Assembly: GCA_902826215.1 (NCBI GenBank)
Contig: CADEDY010000011.1
Location: 1-64,000, forward strand
Length of the DNA stretch: 64,000 bases
Direction: 5' to 3'
Source of the DNA: an uncultured Bacteroidota bacterium
GTDB taxonomy: Bacteria; Bacteroidota; Bacteroidia; Flavobacteriales_F; PHOS-HE28
Shown piece by piece: positions 1-9,861 of the stretch. Position 1 is the first letter of the stretch; each line of letters starts with the position of its first letter. A model generated the notes under the pieces. The model saw only the letters and a program-made list of their open reading frames with translations, ran no database searches and had not been told where the DNA came from. The translations under genes were made by a program, and so were the position numbers.

Positions 1-78
1 TTCACCCCGCGCGGCAAAGTGCAGGCGAAGGGCAAGGGGGAGATGGAGATGTACTTCGTGGAGCATCAAGTGAATTGA
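1..78 (+). CDS. C-terminal end of a class III adenylate/guanylate cyclase (partial)
   Basis: The reading frame is open from the first base and ends in TGA at 76-78, giving 25 residues. The peptide has the pattern RGKVQAKGKGEMEMYFVE, which is how class III nucleotide cyclase catalytic domains end (R-G-x-v-x-x-K-G-k-G-x-m-x-t-y-f). The rest of the gene lies to the left of the window, so the N-terminal domains, membrane topology and choice between cAMP and cGMP cannot be judged. The assignment rests on this short signature alone. Confidence 0.6.
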   Translation, partial: FTPRGKVQAKGKGEMEMYFVEHQVN

Positions 79-199
79 ACCTTAGCTCCAGCACAGTTGG
101 ATGGTGGTGACCGTCGGTTCGGTGCCGTTCCTGCCACTGCTGACGGATCGTCGAATTCATCATCCGGTCCATCCTGTTCCGTGAATCAAGATACGCATG

Positions 200-1249
200 T
201 CAAGGCGTCGTCACCTTCACCAAGCGCTGGGTCGTATCGGTCCCGTCACCGTGAACACGGACGAAATAGATGCCGTCAGGTTGATCTTCAAGTGGGACAT
301 CCACCGAAGTTGTCGCACGGGATATGGGTAGGGTGCGTACCAAGCGTCCCGTGGCGTCGAGCACATCAACGGCCTTCATTCTCCCCTTCAAGCTTTGGAT
401 CGCAAAGTGATCGGTTGCTGGGTTGGGGATGATCCGCCATGTGGCGTTGGGGCCAAGTTCACGAAGACCTGTCGTTGATGCCTCGTCCATCAATCTACCG
501 GAAGGACTGATATCACCAATGGCGAAGATGGACAAGTTGATGTCAAGTATGGGATATGGAATGCCTGGTGCGAACCATTCCTGTCGGACGAAGATGATAC
601 TGTCGTTCCCCGGTTCGGTGGTCTCAAATGACGATCGCCAATGCGTAACATGTTTCACATCCGTGAAAGTGCCATAGGGCAGTACAAGGGTCCCAACGGC
701 ATCAAAGGTGATGTACCGCTCTCCGCAGAAGTGATATTGAATGCCGAATCCGTTGGACCAGAAGCAATAGCCATCAGGGTCCTGTAGCGTGTCACCGAGG
801 GCCAGCGGATACCCGTAGGTCAACTCCGGTCCGTCGTACACATAGCTCAGCACGGGGCCCACACTGCCTAGCTCCGTTAGACCATCCGCCTGTTCATCGA
901 AAAAGCGATCGATGACATAGTCGTTGTTCGTTCCTGTGATCGTGCGCACTACGCGGTTGGCGGTGGGATACGCCGCATGATCCGGCGCATCGTTGATCGA
1001 TATCGGTGTGAACGTGCTCGTTAGTGAACTATCCACAAGGATCCAACCATAATCCCAAAGCACGTCTGTGCCTGTGAGGGTATCCCAAGGGAAGTCGTTC
1101 GTGATGCCGAACGTGTGGAAAGAACTGCCAATTGGAGCAAGTAACTCTTCGCTTGAAAGTGTCTGAGCTGGTGCCGGACCATGATACACGACACATGCGG
1201 CCAAGGTCAACACGAAGGTTGGGATGCGGAAGAAGGAGAGATGTTTCAT
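200..1249 (-). CDS. Secreted protein with T9SS type A C-terminal sorting domain
   Basis: 349 residues. The N-terminus is a Sec signal peptide (basic MKHLSFFR, then a hydrophobic run, with cleavage likely after PAPAQ near residue 29). The last 75 residues or so form a typical T9SS sorting domain: IPNPATDHFAI, then VDVLDATGRLVRT, DGIYFVRV and a terminal QRLVKV strand. The middle, about residues 30-265, has no domain I recognise and looks like a beta-rich extracellular domain with aromatic and Gly/Asp-rich loops. Such proteins cross the outer membrane through the type IX system and are normally anchored to A-LPS or released. The gene stands alone, divergent from the export operon at 1581. No function can be given for the mature part. 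Confidence 0.85.
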   Translation of the reverse strand: MKHLSFFRIPTFVLTLAACVVYHGPAPAQTLSSEELLAPIGSSFHTFGITNDFPWDTLTGTDVLWDYGWILVDSSLTSTFTPISINDAPDHAAYPTANRVVRTITGTNNDYVIDRFFDEQADGLTELGSVGPVLSYVYDGPELTYGYPLALGDTLQDPDGYCFWSNGFGIQYHFCGERYITFDAVGTLVLPYGTFTDVKHVTHWRSSFETTEPGNDSIIFVRQEWFAPGIPYPILDINLSIFAIGDISPSGRLMDEASTTGLRELGPNATWRIIPNPATDHFAIQSLKGRMKAVDVLDATGRLVRTLPISRATTSVDVPLEDQPDGIYFVRVHGDGTDTTQRLVKVTTP

Positions 1250-1580
1250 GCGGGTTGTGAATTGTGTGGACCAAATTGGGAGGCGTTCTGCAACTCCCTA
1301 ACTGGTCAGAGAGGAACGGTAGAAGCGGTCGAGGCAGCGTAGCGAATTGTGTCGAGTGGTGAATGAGAGATGAGAGCGAGGAGTGCGGATGGAGTTTTCC
1401 GCAGTATGGGTCATGGAACTTTGCAACGACAAGTCCATGAGTAGGTAGTTCGTCGGAATATTGAGGTAGAAGTGGTGGATGGTCTCGTCATAAGGTCAAC
1501 CGTTCGTCACGGCTTCCACCTCGTAACCCGTGTATTCGTTGGGTGAAGGAAGGCCCGGGTACTTTGGCCGCACCTCTCGT
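1250..1580. other. Divergent intergenic region between the T9SS gene and the ABC export operon
   Basis: 331 bases with no supported gene. It must hold both divergent promoters. On the minus strand a weak -7 candidate CCAATTTG lies at 1279-1272, 22 nt before the start at 1249. On the plus strand TACTTTG occurs at 1560-1566, 14 nt before the ATG at 1581, but it is one base shorter than the TAnnTTTG consensus. I see no repeat, RNA gene or convincing hairpin. Confidence 0.4.
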
Positions 1581-2828
1581 ATGGACCGTGTGCTAGACCC
1601 CCGACCCGCTAGGAAGAAGCGGCTGATCCGCTATGGTGGTTTCACCATCGTGGCGGTGGTGCTGGGCTGGTTGCTGGTCAGCGGCTTGGGCTCCGGTCGG
1701 GTACGGGTGGAAGCGGCAAAGGTCCAGATCGGTATGGTTCAGGAAGGCATGTTCCGCGAGTTCATTCCGGTGACCGGTACGGTGCAACCCATCCAGACCG
1801 TGTTCTTGGATGCCCCGGAAGGCGGCACGGTGAAACAACGCTTCGTGGAGGACGGTCACATGGTGAAGGCCGGAGAACGCATCATCGAGTTGAGCAATCC
1901 GCAATTGCACATGGATGCGATCAATCGCGAAGCGCAGCTGCTCGATCAGCAGAACAACCTGCGCAACACCAGGCTGGCCATGGACCAGCAGACCACGCGC
2001 TTGAAGGATGAGCTGTTGAATTTGGACAAGGACCTGAAGCGCTTGGAGCGCGACCAGCGGATCGATGAACGCTTGGTGAAGGATTCCTTGATGGCGCACA
2101 ACACCTTCCTCGGCAACACCGAGAACCTGCACTACATGCGGGAGAAGCGCAAGTTGGTCGCGGCCAACGTGCGCAGTGATTCGCTCTTCCGGTTGAGCCA
2201 AGTGGGTTCCATCACGAACAACCTTTCGCTCATCGACCAGAACCTTGCCTTCCTGCGCGAGAACCTGCAGAACCTCGTGATCAAAGCACCGATCGATGGC
2301 CAGCTAAGCGGACTCAACGTGGAACTCGGTCAAACCAAGCAGCGTGGCGAACGCATCGCCCAGATCGATGTGCTCGATGGCTTCAAGGTCCGGTCGCGCA
2401 TTCCGGAACACTATGTGAGTCGTGTAAGTACCGGCCTGCGCGGGACGTTCACCCATGCAGGAAAGGAGCATGTGATCGAAGTGGTAAAAGTGTTTCCCGA
2501 AGTGAGCAACGGCGAATTCGATGTGGACCTGCACTTCGTTGGAGAAACACCGGCCGAGATACGTCGTGGTCAAACCTTCCAAGTGCGGTTGCAATTGAGC
2601 GAGGACCTCACCGCCGTGATGCTGCCCCGAGGGCCCTTCTTCCAGGACACCGGCGGTCAATGGGTGTACGTGGTGGATTCGGAAGGCACGGCCATCAAGC
2701 GCGACGTGAAACTTGGTCGCCAGAACCCCGACATGTACGAAGTTCTTGAAGGTCTCCAGCCGGGAGATCGTGTAGTGACCAGTAGATACGCGGCTTTCAA
2801 CGACGCTGACGAACTCATCATCCAGTAG
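1581..2828 (+). CDS. HlyD/MacA-type periplasmic adaptor subunit of an ABC export system
   Basis: 415 residues from the ATG at 1581. An in-frame ATG at 1530 adds 17 unlikely residues, and the 1581 start gives the usual short basic head (RPARKKRLIRYGG) before one membrane anchor at about residues 15-35. Next come a beta-barrel/lipoyl half (VTGTVQPIQTVFLDAPEGG), a long coiled-coil hairpin at about 115-230, the second lipoyl half with IKAPIDGQLSGLNVELGQ, and a membrane-proximal barrel ending GDRVVTS. This is the adaptor fold that links an inner-membrane transporter to an outer-membrane channel. The next three genes encode a MacB-like ATPase and two MacB/FtsX-type permeases, so it probably serves them. 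No TolC homologue is in the window. The substrate is unknown. Confidence 0.88.
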   Translation: MDRVLDPRPARKKRLIRYGGFTIVAVVLGWLLVSGLGSGRVRVEAAKVQIGMVQEGMFREFIPVTGTVQPIQTVFLDAPEGGTVKQRFVEDGHMVKAGERIIELSNPQLHMDAINREAQLLDQQNNLRNTRLAMDQQTTRLKDELLNLDKDLKRLERDQRIDERLVKDSLMAHNTFLGNTENLHYMREKRKLVAANVRSDSLFRLSQVGSITNNLSLIDQNLAFLRENLQNLVIKAPIDGQLSGLNVELGQTKQRGERIAQIDVLDGFKVRSRIPEHYVSRVSTGLRGTFTHAGKEHVIEVVKVFPEVSNGEFDVDLHFVGETPAEIRRGQTFQVRLQLSEDLTAVMLPRGPFFQDTGGQWVYVVDSEGTAIKRDVKLGRQNPDMYEVLEGLQPGDRVVTSRYAAFNDADELIIQ

Positions 2829-2834
2829 CTCTCT

Positions 2835-2874
2835 CCAACCCGCCAACCCGCCAACCCGCCAACCCGTCAACTCG
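2835..2874. repeat. Short tandem repeat, 8-nt unit CCAACCCG
   Basis: Four perfect copies of CCAACCCG lie head to tail at 2835-2866, followed by a degenerate copy (TCAACTCG) at 2867-2874. The array fills most of the 56-nt gap between the adaptor and the ATPase genes. Its unit length is not a multiple of three, but it lies outside coding sequence. Copy number could vary by slippage and change the spacing between the two genes. Confidence 0.85.
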
Positions 2875-2884
2875 CAACACAGCC

Positions 2885-3580
<696 letters not shown>

Positions 3581-3622
3581 CCGAGTGGTCGATGGTCTTT
3601 TCGTTCATCTGATCCTGCGGTC

Positions 3623-6058
3623 ATGTTCCAGAACTACCTCCTCATCGCCTGGCGCACCCTGAAGCGCGATAAGCTCTTCGCAGCGCTGAACATCGTCGGA
3701 CTTGCCATCGGCATTGTTGCGTGCATGCTCATCTACATCTATGTGCAGGATGAGTTGAGCTTCGATGCGCACCATGCCAAAGCAGATCGGATCTACCGGA
3801 TACAAGCGCATTACAAATTCGGTGACGTGAAGGATGATTTCGGGATCACACCCTTTCCGATCATGGAGGCCTTGCTCGATGAATATCCGGATATCGAACA
3901 GGGGGTATCGCTCTTCCAACTCGGTCAGACCACCTTGGAGTACGAGGGGAAACCGTACGTGGTGGAGGATGGATACAACGCGGACACGAGCACGTTTCGG
4001 GTCTTTGATTTCACGTGGGTGAAGGGTGGGCCGAATGCGTTGGACGAGCCGGACAACATCGTGATCATGCAGGACATTGCCACGCGCATGTTCGGTGCGG
4101 AGGACCCCATGGGCAAGCTGGTGACCCGCAATGGACGGACGTTGAAAGTCGCCGGTGTGATCGACGAGAAGGCGGAGAATACCCACATCCCGATGGGCTT
4201 TTTCATGAGCCGGTTGGGCATGCCGCAACAAGCCAAGGATCAACTCGGGCAGAGCTGGGGAAACAATAGTTCGTACAACTACTTGGTACTCGGCCCCGGT
4301 GTGAACGAGCGTGACTTCCAGAGCAAGATGGATGCCTTCGTCACAAAGTACATCATCCCACAATGGGGTGGGCAGGACTTCCATGGCGAGATCCGTTTCA
4401 ACCTTGAACCGTTGCGGGAAGTACACTTTAACAATGCGCTGATCTACGATACCCCGAAGAAGGGGAACAAGGCGTATGTCACGCTCTTCGCCATCGTCGC
4501 GGTATTGATACTGGCCATCGCCTGCATCAACTACATCAACATGAGCACGGCCGACGCCACGCGCCGCGCCAAGGAAGTGGCACTCCGCAAAGTGAGCGGT
4601 GCACAGCGCGGGCAGCTCGTTGCACAATTCATCGGTGGCAGTGTGCTGATCGCCATCATCGGTATCGCGGTGGCGATCACGCTGCTGTGGTTCTTCCTTC
4701 CAGCGTTCAATGGGCTCACCGGCAAGGCGATCGGCATGAGTTACTTATTGCGTGGCAGTTTCTTCGGAGTAGTGCTCTTGATCGTGCTGGTGATCGGTGT
4801 GCTTGCTGGTAGCTACCCGGCCTTCTTCCTCAGTCGCTTCAGTCCGCAATTGTTGTTGAAGGAAGGCGTCGCTAGCGGTGCTGGCAAGCAAAGCGTGCGC
4901 AAGGTCTTGATGGGTGCACAGTTCGCGATCGCGTTGTTCATGGTCGTCGGCACCCTCGCCGTATTCGTGCAATTGCATTGGTTACGCACCTCGGACATGG
5001 GCTTCCGCAAGGAGAACGTGTTGAGCATCACCATGCCACAGCCGCGTGGAGAGGATACTCTCGCATGGGACGCGTTGCGTACGGTCAAAACGGAATTGAT
5101 GCGCGAGAGCTTCGTCACAGGAGGGTCATACACACAGAGCCTGCCCGGTCAAAGTGGTGGGCGATGGGTGTTGCAGGCAAATACACCAGAAGGCCGTATC
5201 GACAAGCCCATGCCGACCATGAGCAGCGATGCCGACTTCCCCGCGCTGCTCGGAGTTGATCTGGTGAATGGCCGCTACTTCGATCCATCGATCCCCAGCG
5301 ATGCGGACAATGCCGTGATGGTGAATGAAAGTGCGGTGAAGGCCTTCGGATGGACCGATCCATTGGCAGAGAAGATCTACGCTGGTGGCGACAGTGAAGC
5401 GGATCCACCGGAACCTGAACAGCAACTCACGGTGATCGGTGTCGTGAAGGATTTCCACTACACGAGCCTGCACACGCCCATCGAACCTTTGGTGATGTTC
5501 CAGAGCAATGGACGGTATGGCGCACGGAACCTTGTTCTACGGCTCAGCCCGGGAGATGTGCAAAGTCAACTGGCCACGTTGCAAGCCGACTGGAAGCGTC
5601 TGTTCCCCAACGACGATTGGGAAGCGATCTTCCTCACCGACAGCATCGCGCAACTTTATCAAGCAGAAGACAAACTGTTCCGGGTGTTCACGGCATTTGC
5701 CATTCTCACGATACTCCTCACCATCATGGGCCTCTATGGACTGGCCTACTTCACGGCGAAGCAACGCACCAGGGAGATCGGGATCCGTCGGGTCATGGGC
5801 GCACCCTTGATCGACATCGTTCGTCGCATGAACCGCGAGTTCGTATTGCTGCTCGGTCTAGCTACGTTGATCGCATTTCCACTCGCGGTCTACGCGATCG
5901 GTCGTTGGCTGGAGACCTTCGCGTATCGCACCGCGATCTCACCGGTGCTTTATGTCGGCGCGTTCCTGATCACCCTCGTCGTTACAGTGTTGACCGTGAC
6001 CATTCAAGCCTACAAGGCTGCGTTGGCCGATCCGGTGAAAGCGCTGCGACATGAATGA
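3623..6058 (+). CDS. MacB/FtsX-type ABC transporter permease, first copy
   Basis: 811 residues with the duplicated Bacteroidota permease layout. It has an N-terminal membrane helix (about 20-42), a periplasmic MacB_PCD domain, an FtsX block of three helices (about 285-400), another helix near 430, a second periplasmic domain, and a final FtsX block ending LADPVKALRHE. The RAKEVALRKVSGAQRGQLVAQF and REIGIRRVMGA motifs are the coupling-helix signatures that contact the ATPase. It is followed after 12 nt by a paralogue of nearly equal length. Together they probably form the membrane part of one exporter of lipophilic or peptide substrates; the substrate is not deducible. Confidence 0.9.
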   Translation: MFQNYLLIAWRTLKRDKLFAALNIVGLAIGIVACMLIYIYVQDELSFDAHHAKADRIYRIQAHYKFGDVKDDFGITPFPIMEALLDEYPDIEQGVSLFQLGQTTLEYEGKPYVVEDGYNADTSTFRVFDFTWVKGGPNALDEPDNIVIMQDIATRMFGAEDPMGKLVTRNGRTLKVAGVIDEKAENTHIPMGFFMSRLGMPQQAKDQLGQSWGNNSSYNYLVLGPGVNERDFQSKMDAFVTKYIIPQWGGQDFHGEIRFNLEPLREVHFNNALIYDTPKKGNKAYVTLFAIVAVLILAIACINYINMSTADATRRAKEVALRKVSGAQRGQLVAQFIGGSVLIAIIGIAVAITLLWFFLPAFNGLTGKAIGMSYLLRGSFFGVVLLIVLVIGVLAGSYPAFFLSRFSPQLLLKEGVASGAGKQSVRKVLMGAQFAIALFMVVGTLAVFVQLHWLRTSDMGFRKENVLSITMPQPRGEDTLAWDALRTVKTELMRESFVTGGSYTQSLPGQSGGRWVLQANTPEGRIDKPMPTMSSDADFPALLGVDLVNGRYFDPSIPSDADNAVMVNESAVKAFGWTDPLAEKIYAGGDSEADPPEPEQQLTVIGVVKDFHYTSLHTPIEPLVMFQSNGRYGARNLVLRLSPGDVQSQLATLQADWKRLFPNDDWEAIFLTDSIAQLYQAEDKLFRVFTAFAILTILLTIMGLYGLAYFTAKQRTREIGIRRVMGAPLIDIVRRMNREFVLLLGLATLIAFPLAVYAIGRWLETFAYRTAISPVLYVGAFLITLVVTVLTVTIQAYKAALADPVKALRHE

Positions 6059-6070
6059 TGGCTTAGCACC

Positions 6071-8479
6071 ATGTTGAAGAACCTACTCCTTACCGGCTTA
6101 CGGAATCTTGCTCGCAACAAGCTCTATACGCTCATCAATTTGCTGGGCTTGGCCACGGGTATCGCTTGCTTCGTTCTCATCGGCCTGTACGTGCGTTACG
6201 AACGGAGCTATGATCGCTTCGTGCCGCATGCGGATCGGGTCTACCGCGTTGTCGGTGAGATCGAGATGGAAGGTCAGGGGGAGCATAGCAGCAGCATGGT
6301 GTTCGGTCTTGGACCAACCCTCTATGCTGATCATCCGGAATTGATCGATCGCTATTGCCGCTGGTTCGATTTCCAGGATCCGCAACATTCGTTGAAGGTC
6401 GGCGACAGCCTCAGTACCAACAAACTCTTCACCGAGACCGGACTGTACTTGGTGGATAGCACGGTCTTCGATCTGTTCAACTACCCATTGAAGTTGGGTG
6501 ATCCGAAGACGGCACTCGCGCGACCCGGAAGCATTGTACTCAGCGAAGAGCTCGCAAAGAAGTACTTCGGTGATGCGGACCCGATGGGGCAGTTGATGAA
6601 ATGGGATGGCTCCATGGATGTGCAGGTCACTGGTATACTGGGCGAGATCCCACGCAACTCGCACATCCAATTCGAAGGTTTGGTAAGCATGGGAACCATT
6701 CTGCAGTTTTGGCAGAACATCGAGAAGAACAACTGGGTTTGGAATCCCTGTTGGACCTACGTGCGGTTGAAGGAAGGCATCAGTGCAGCGGAAGTGGATC
6801 GCATCTTCCCGGAGTTCATCCACAAGTATTATCCCGATTTTCTGAAGGAACAGATCGGACACCAATTGCAACCGCTCGCCGATATTCACCTCACATCGAA
6901 GTTGGATTTCGAGATGCACCAGAACGGCGATGCAGGCAGCGTGAGCATCCTTTGGGCCATCGGGTTCTTCATCTTGATCCTCGCGGGTGTGAACTTCATG
7001 AACCTATCCACTGCGCGCAGCGCGTACCGAGCGCGGGAAGTGGGTGTGCGCAAGGCAGCAGGAGCGACCAGGATGCAATTGATCGGTCAGTTCTTGTTGG
7101 AGAGTGTGCTGTTGAGCTTGATCGCTGCAACCCTATCGCTGATCCTGATCAAGCTGTTGATGCCGGCCTTCAACGCGCTCGCTGGTGAAGACATAAGCTG
7201 GCCAACGATGATCATCCAGGAAGTGCTGGCGATAGCGGTGGCGTTGGGCGTGCTCAGTGGTGTGTATCCGGCGTTCTTCTTGTCCTCCTTCGAACCCGCC
7301 TTGGTCCTGAAAGGGAACACGGGTTCGAGCACACGTGGACAAGCGTTGCGGAAAGGGCTGGTCGTGGTCCAGTTCGCGATCGCCTTGGTCTTGATCATCG
7401 GTACGGTCTTCGTTGGCCGGCAGCACGACCACCTGATGAAAGTGGATCTCGGCTTCGACAAGGAACAGGTGATGCTGATCCCGGTGCGCGGTCCGATGGC
7501 CGATGTCTACACGGCCGTGTTCCCGGAATTGAAGAACATCAGCGGCGTGAAGGCCGTGAGTTGGGCGAACGACATCATCGGTAAGAAGCACAACACGCAC
7601 GAGTTCAATTGGGGCGATATGGAACAGGGGAAATGGACCTACCTGCCTGCCCTCTATGTGAACGAAGAATTCAATGACGTAGCGCAGATCGAATTGCTCG
7701 CCGGTCGCTGGTTCTCGCGCGAATACCCCGGCGATGATTCGTTGAGTGTGATCGTCAACGAGACCTTCGCAAGACAAACGCATCCGGATGATCCCACCAA
7801 GGCCATCGGTGATCGCATGGACACACCGCATGGCCACGAGCGCATCATCGGAGTGGCCAAGGACTTCGCGTTCGACCCACTGTTCAAGGCCGTACAACCC
7901 TTCGTGTTCGACATGTGCCAGCCCTATGATCGCGGTCAATGGATCCGTTACCTCTACCTACGGCTGGAGGCTGGTGATCCAGCACCGGTGATCGCGGCGG
8001 CGAGGGAGAAGTGGAATGCGCGCACCACGGACTTCCCGTTCGAGTACCAGTTCCTCGATGAGCAATTGAACATGCAGTATGAGGCCCAAGGTCGCTTGGC
8101 GAAGCTCATCGGGACCTTCTCCTTGCTGGCGGTCTTCATCGCGTGCTTGGGCCTGTTCGCACTGGCGTCATGGACAGCGGAGAAGCGCACGCGGGAGATC
8201 GGCATCCGCAAGGTCATGGGAGCGGACACTATGCGCATCACCTATTTGGTGACAAGGGATTTCTTGTTGCTCGTACTGATCGGTGCTCTACTGGCTGTGC
8301 CGATCGCATGGTTCGGTGTGGGGCGTTGGTTGGAGAACTTCGCATTCCGCACGGCGATCGAACCCGTGGTGTTCATCGGCGCGGCCATGGTCGTGCTATT
8401 GATCGCAGCGTTCACCGTGAGCTTCCGGGCGATACGTGCGGCGCAGACCGATCCGGTGCTGGCGTTGCGACACGAGTAA
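6071..8479 (+). CDS. MacB/FtsX-type ABC transporter permease, second copy
   Basis: 802 residues, paralogous to the preceding gene with the same double architecture. It has an N-terminal helix, a MacB_PCD periplasmic domain, an FtsX block with the motif AREVGVRKAAGATRMQLIGQF, a second periplasmic domain and a last FtsX block with REIGIRKVMGAD, ending in DPVLALRHE. The two genes are 12 nt apart, so a heteromeric permease pair or two alternative permeases sharing one ATPase are both possible. It is the last gene of the operon that starts at 1581, and a hairpin follows at 8500-8531. Confidence 0.9.
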   Translation: MLKNLLLTGLRNLARNKLYTLINLLGLATGIACFVLIGLYVRYERSYDRFVPHADRVYRVVGEIEMEGQGEHSSSMVFGLGPTLYADHPELIDRYCRWFDFQDPQHSLKVGDSLSTNKLFTETGLYLVDSTVFDLFNYPLKLGDPKTALARPGSIVLSEELAKKYFGDADPMGQLMKWDGSMDVQVTGILGEIPRNSHIQFEGLVSMGTILQFWQNIEKNNWVWNPCWTYVRLKEGISAAEVDRIFPEFIHKYYPDFLKEQIGHQLQPLADIHLTSKLDFEMHQNGDAGSVSILWAIGFFILILAGVNFMNLSTARSAYRAREVGVRKAAGATRMQLIGQFLLESVLLSLIAATLSLILIKLLMPAFNALAGEDISWPTMIIQEVLAIAVALGVLSGVYPAFFLSSFEPALVLKGNTGSSTRGQALRKGLVVVQFAIALVLIIGTVFVGRQHDHLMKVDLGFDKEQVMLIPVRGPMADVYTAVFPELKNISGVKAVSWANDIIGKKHNTHEFNWGDMEQGKWTYLPALYVNEEFNDVAQIELLAGRWFSREYPGDDSLSVIVNETFARQTHPDDPTKAIGDRMDTPHGHERIIGVAKDFAFDPLFKAVQPFVFDMCQPYDRGQWIRYLYLRLEAGDPAPVIAAAREKWNARTTDFPFEYQFLDEQLNMQYEAQGRLAKLIGTFSLLAVFIACLGLFALASWTAEKRTREIGIRKVMGADTMRITYLVTRDFLLLVLIGALLAVPIAWFGVGRWLENFAFRTAIEPVVFIGAAMVVLLIAAFTVSFRAIRAAQTDPVLALRHE

Positions 8480-8499
8480 CCATGAGGTGAATTCATCCG

Positions 8500-8531
8500 A
8501 CACGGATCCGGTTGAATGGATCCTGCCGTGT
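8500..8531 (+). terminator. Possible terminator after the ABC export operon
   Basis: ACACGG (8500-8505) pairs with CCGTGT (8526-8531), and inside it ATCC (8506-8509) pairs with GGAT (8518-8521) across an 8-nt loop and a CCTG bulge. It lies 20 nt after the stop codon of the last permease gene and just before the end of the convergent gene at 8538. No T-tract follows, so intrinsic termination is uncertain. Confidence 0.35.
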
Positions 8532-8537
8532 GCAGGC

Positions 8538-8693
8538 CTATCCGGCCCACAAACTCCCTACGCCGAAGAATAGGGCAAGCCAAACCAAGCCTTTGATCAG
8601 GAAGAAGAGGAATCCGACCCAGCCCAACCGTTTCAGCCAGGATGGTTTGTTGGTCGCAGCTCGTTCAGCCGACATCGTCAACAACTCTTGCAT
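8538..8693 (-). CDS. 51-residue single-span membrane protein coupled to the haem-utilisation gene
   Basis: The ATG at 8693-8691 lies 2 nt after the stop codon of the HmuS-like gene (8698-8696), so translation is almost certainly coupled. A longer upstream frame exists but lies entirely over the preceding gene. The product starts with a polar, basic stretch (SAERAATNKPSWLKR), then has one hydrophobic helix (about residues 25-47) and ends WAG. No family is recognised with confidence. The coupling suggests a role in haem or iron handling, for example anchoring the cytosolic HmuS-like protein at the membrane; this is inference. Confidence 0.6.
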   Translation of the reverse strand: MQELLTMSAERAATNKPSWLKRLGWVGFLFFLIKGLVWLALFFGVGSLWAG

Positions 8694-8695
8694 GG

Positions 8696-9754
8696 TCAAA
8701 GGGCCAAATCGTTCTGCACCGTTGCAACAAGGGTGCGCCAATGCTCCAACTCCGGAATGCCCGGCTTTCGTTTCCCAAAGACCTGCACCAGTTGCGTGCC
8801 GTTCGCGTCGTAGCATTCCAGTGCGGTCACTGTTCCATCGGTCGTTGGTTTGCGCACGATCCAACTTTGCATGATCGCTTCTTCGCGCACGTGCAGGTTG
8901 AATTCCGGATCGAGCACGTTGAGCCATCCACGCGCGTCCACCACGTTCTTCACTTCACCGGTATGGATCTGTAACATGCCTGGATTGCCAACGAACACCA
9001 TGATCGGCAGTTGTTCGGCTGCCGACGTGGTGAGGATAGCGCGCAATGCCCCGTTGCCAACAGGTACGGCATACTCACCTGCCGGTGCCAACCGCAAGGC
9101 TTGCGTGCGGTTCAGCCGATACCTGCCCAACAACATGTGGAAGTCATGGGTGTCCTTCAAGTTCTTCCAACCATCTCGGAACCCTTCGACATCGATGCTT
9201 GCATCCGGCATTTCGGGCTGCGGAACTTTCCGGGGTTGCACGTCGATCGCAGCGAACTGGTCGTCGGCCCGGAATGACGCAACAAGGGCATGGTAGGCGG
9301 GTACATCGCTCTTGTCCGTGAGGTAGATCTTGTGGATGGCTTCCCCGTCGTGTGCGAAGAATTGCAGACTGAGGCGATCTCCATCATGGCCAGCTTCGTT
9401 CACAGCGAACGCTGTTGACCAGGATCCCCAGAAGATGCGCAGATCGATATCGGCACCAACGAAGAGCCCGACCGGACCTTTGTCGAGTGATGCGTTGAGA
9501 TAGGTGCCTTTGCGCTCGTGCACCACATCTTCATTGCGTGTCAGGGCCATCACGTGCCCCAGGTTCTTGACTTCACTGAGGATGGCCGCGAACTGAGGCT
9601 TCAGACGCACCACGCCTTCGCCGATCCGCAACGTGAGCAACTGCACCTCGCTTACACCCAGTTCACGCGCTGCATTGCGAATGCGGAGCGCGGGTTGTTC
9701 AGCGATGAGTTCGTTCCAGCGCGTGCGCAGGTCGGTGGGAGCGGCTGTGAGCAT
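8696..9754 (-). CDS. hmuS: Haemin-degrading / haem-trafficking protein of the HemS/HmuS/ChuS family
   Basis: 352 residues from the ATG at 9754; the frame extends upstream only to a TTG at 9787, and the family starts at this point. The protein has the tandem two-domain HemS fold: the first half begins LRTRWNELIAEQPALRIRNAARELGVSE, and the second half repeats the fold from about residue 190 (FRDGWKNLKDTHDFHMLLGRYRL). The motif GVSEVQLLTLRIGEG is typical. Relatives bind haem in the cytosol and release iron or hand haem on. No TonB receptor or haem ABC transporter is next to it, which is unusual. The only partner in the operon is the 51-residue membrane protein. The pathway is given by family, the exact activity by inference. 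Confidence 0.85.
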   Translation of the reverse strand: MLTAAPTDLRTRWNELIAEQPALRIRNAARELGVSEVQLLTLRIGEGVVRLKPQFAAILSEVKNLGHVMALTRNEDVVHERKGTYLNASLDKGPVGLFVGADIDLRIFWGSWSTAFAVNEAGHDGDRLSLQFFAHDGEAIHKIYLTDKSDVPAYHALVASFRADDQFAAIDVQPRKVPQPEMPDASIDVEGFRDGWKNLKDTHDFHMLLGRYRLNRTQALRLAPAGEYAVPVGNGALRAILTTSAAEQLPIMVFVGNPGMLQIHTGEVKNVVDARGWLNVLDPEFNLHVREEAIMQSWIVRKPTTDGTVTALECYDANGTQLVQVFGKRKPGIPELEHWRTLVATVQNDLAL

Positions 9755-9861
9755 GTGTGTTTCGGGCGTTCTTTTTCGCCGATGCAAAGCACATGGTCAC
9801 TGGTCCGGAATGGAATAGCATGATCGAGGTAAATGTGGGGTCGCGATCAACGATCGTACGG

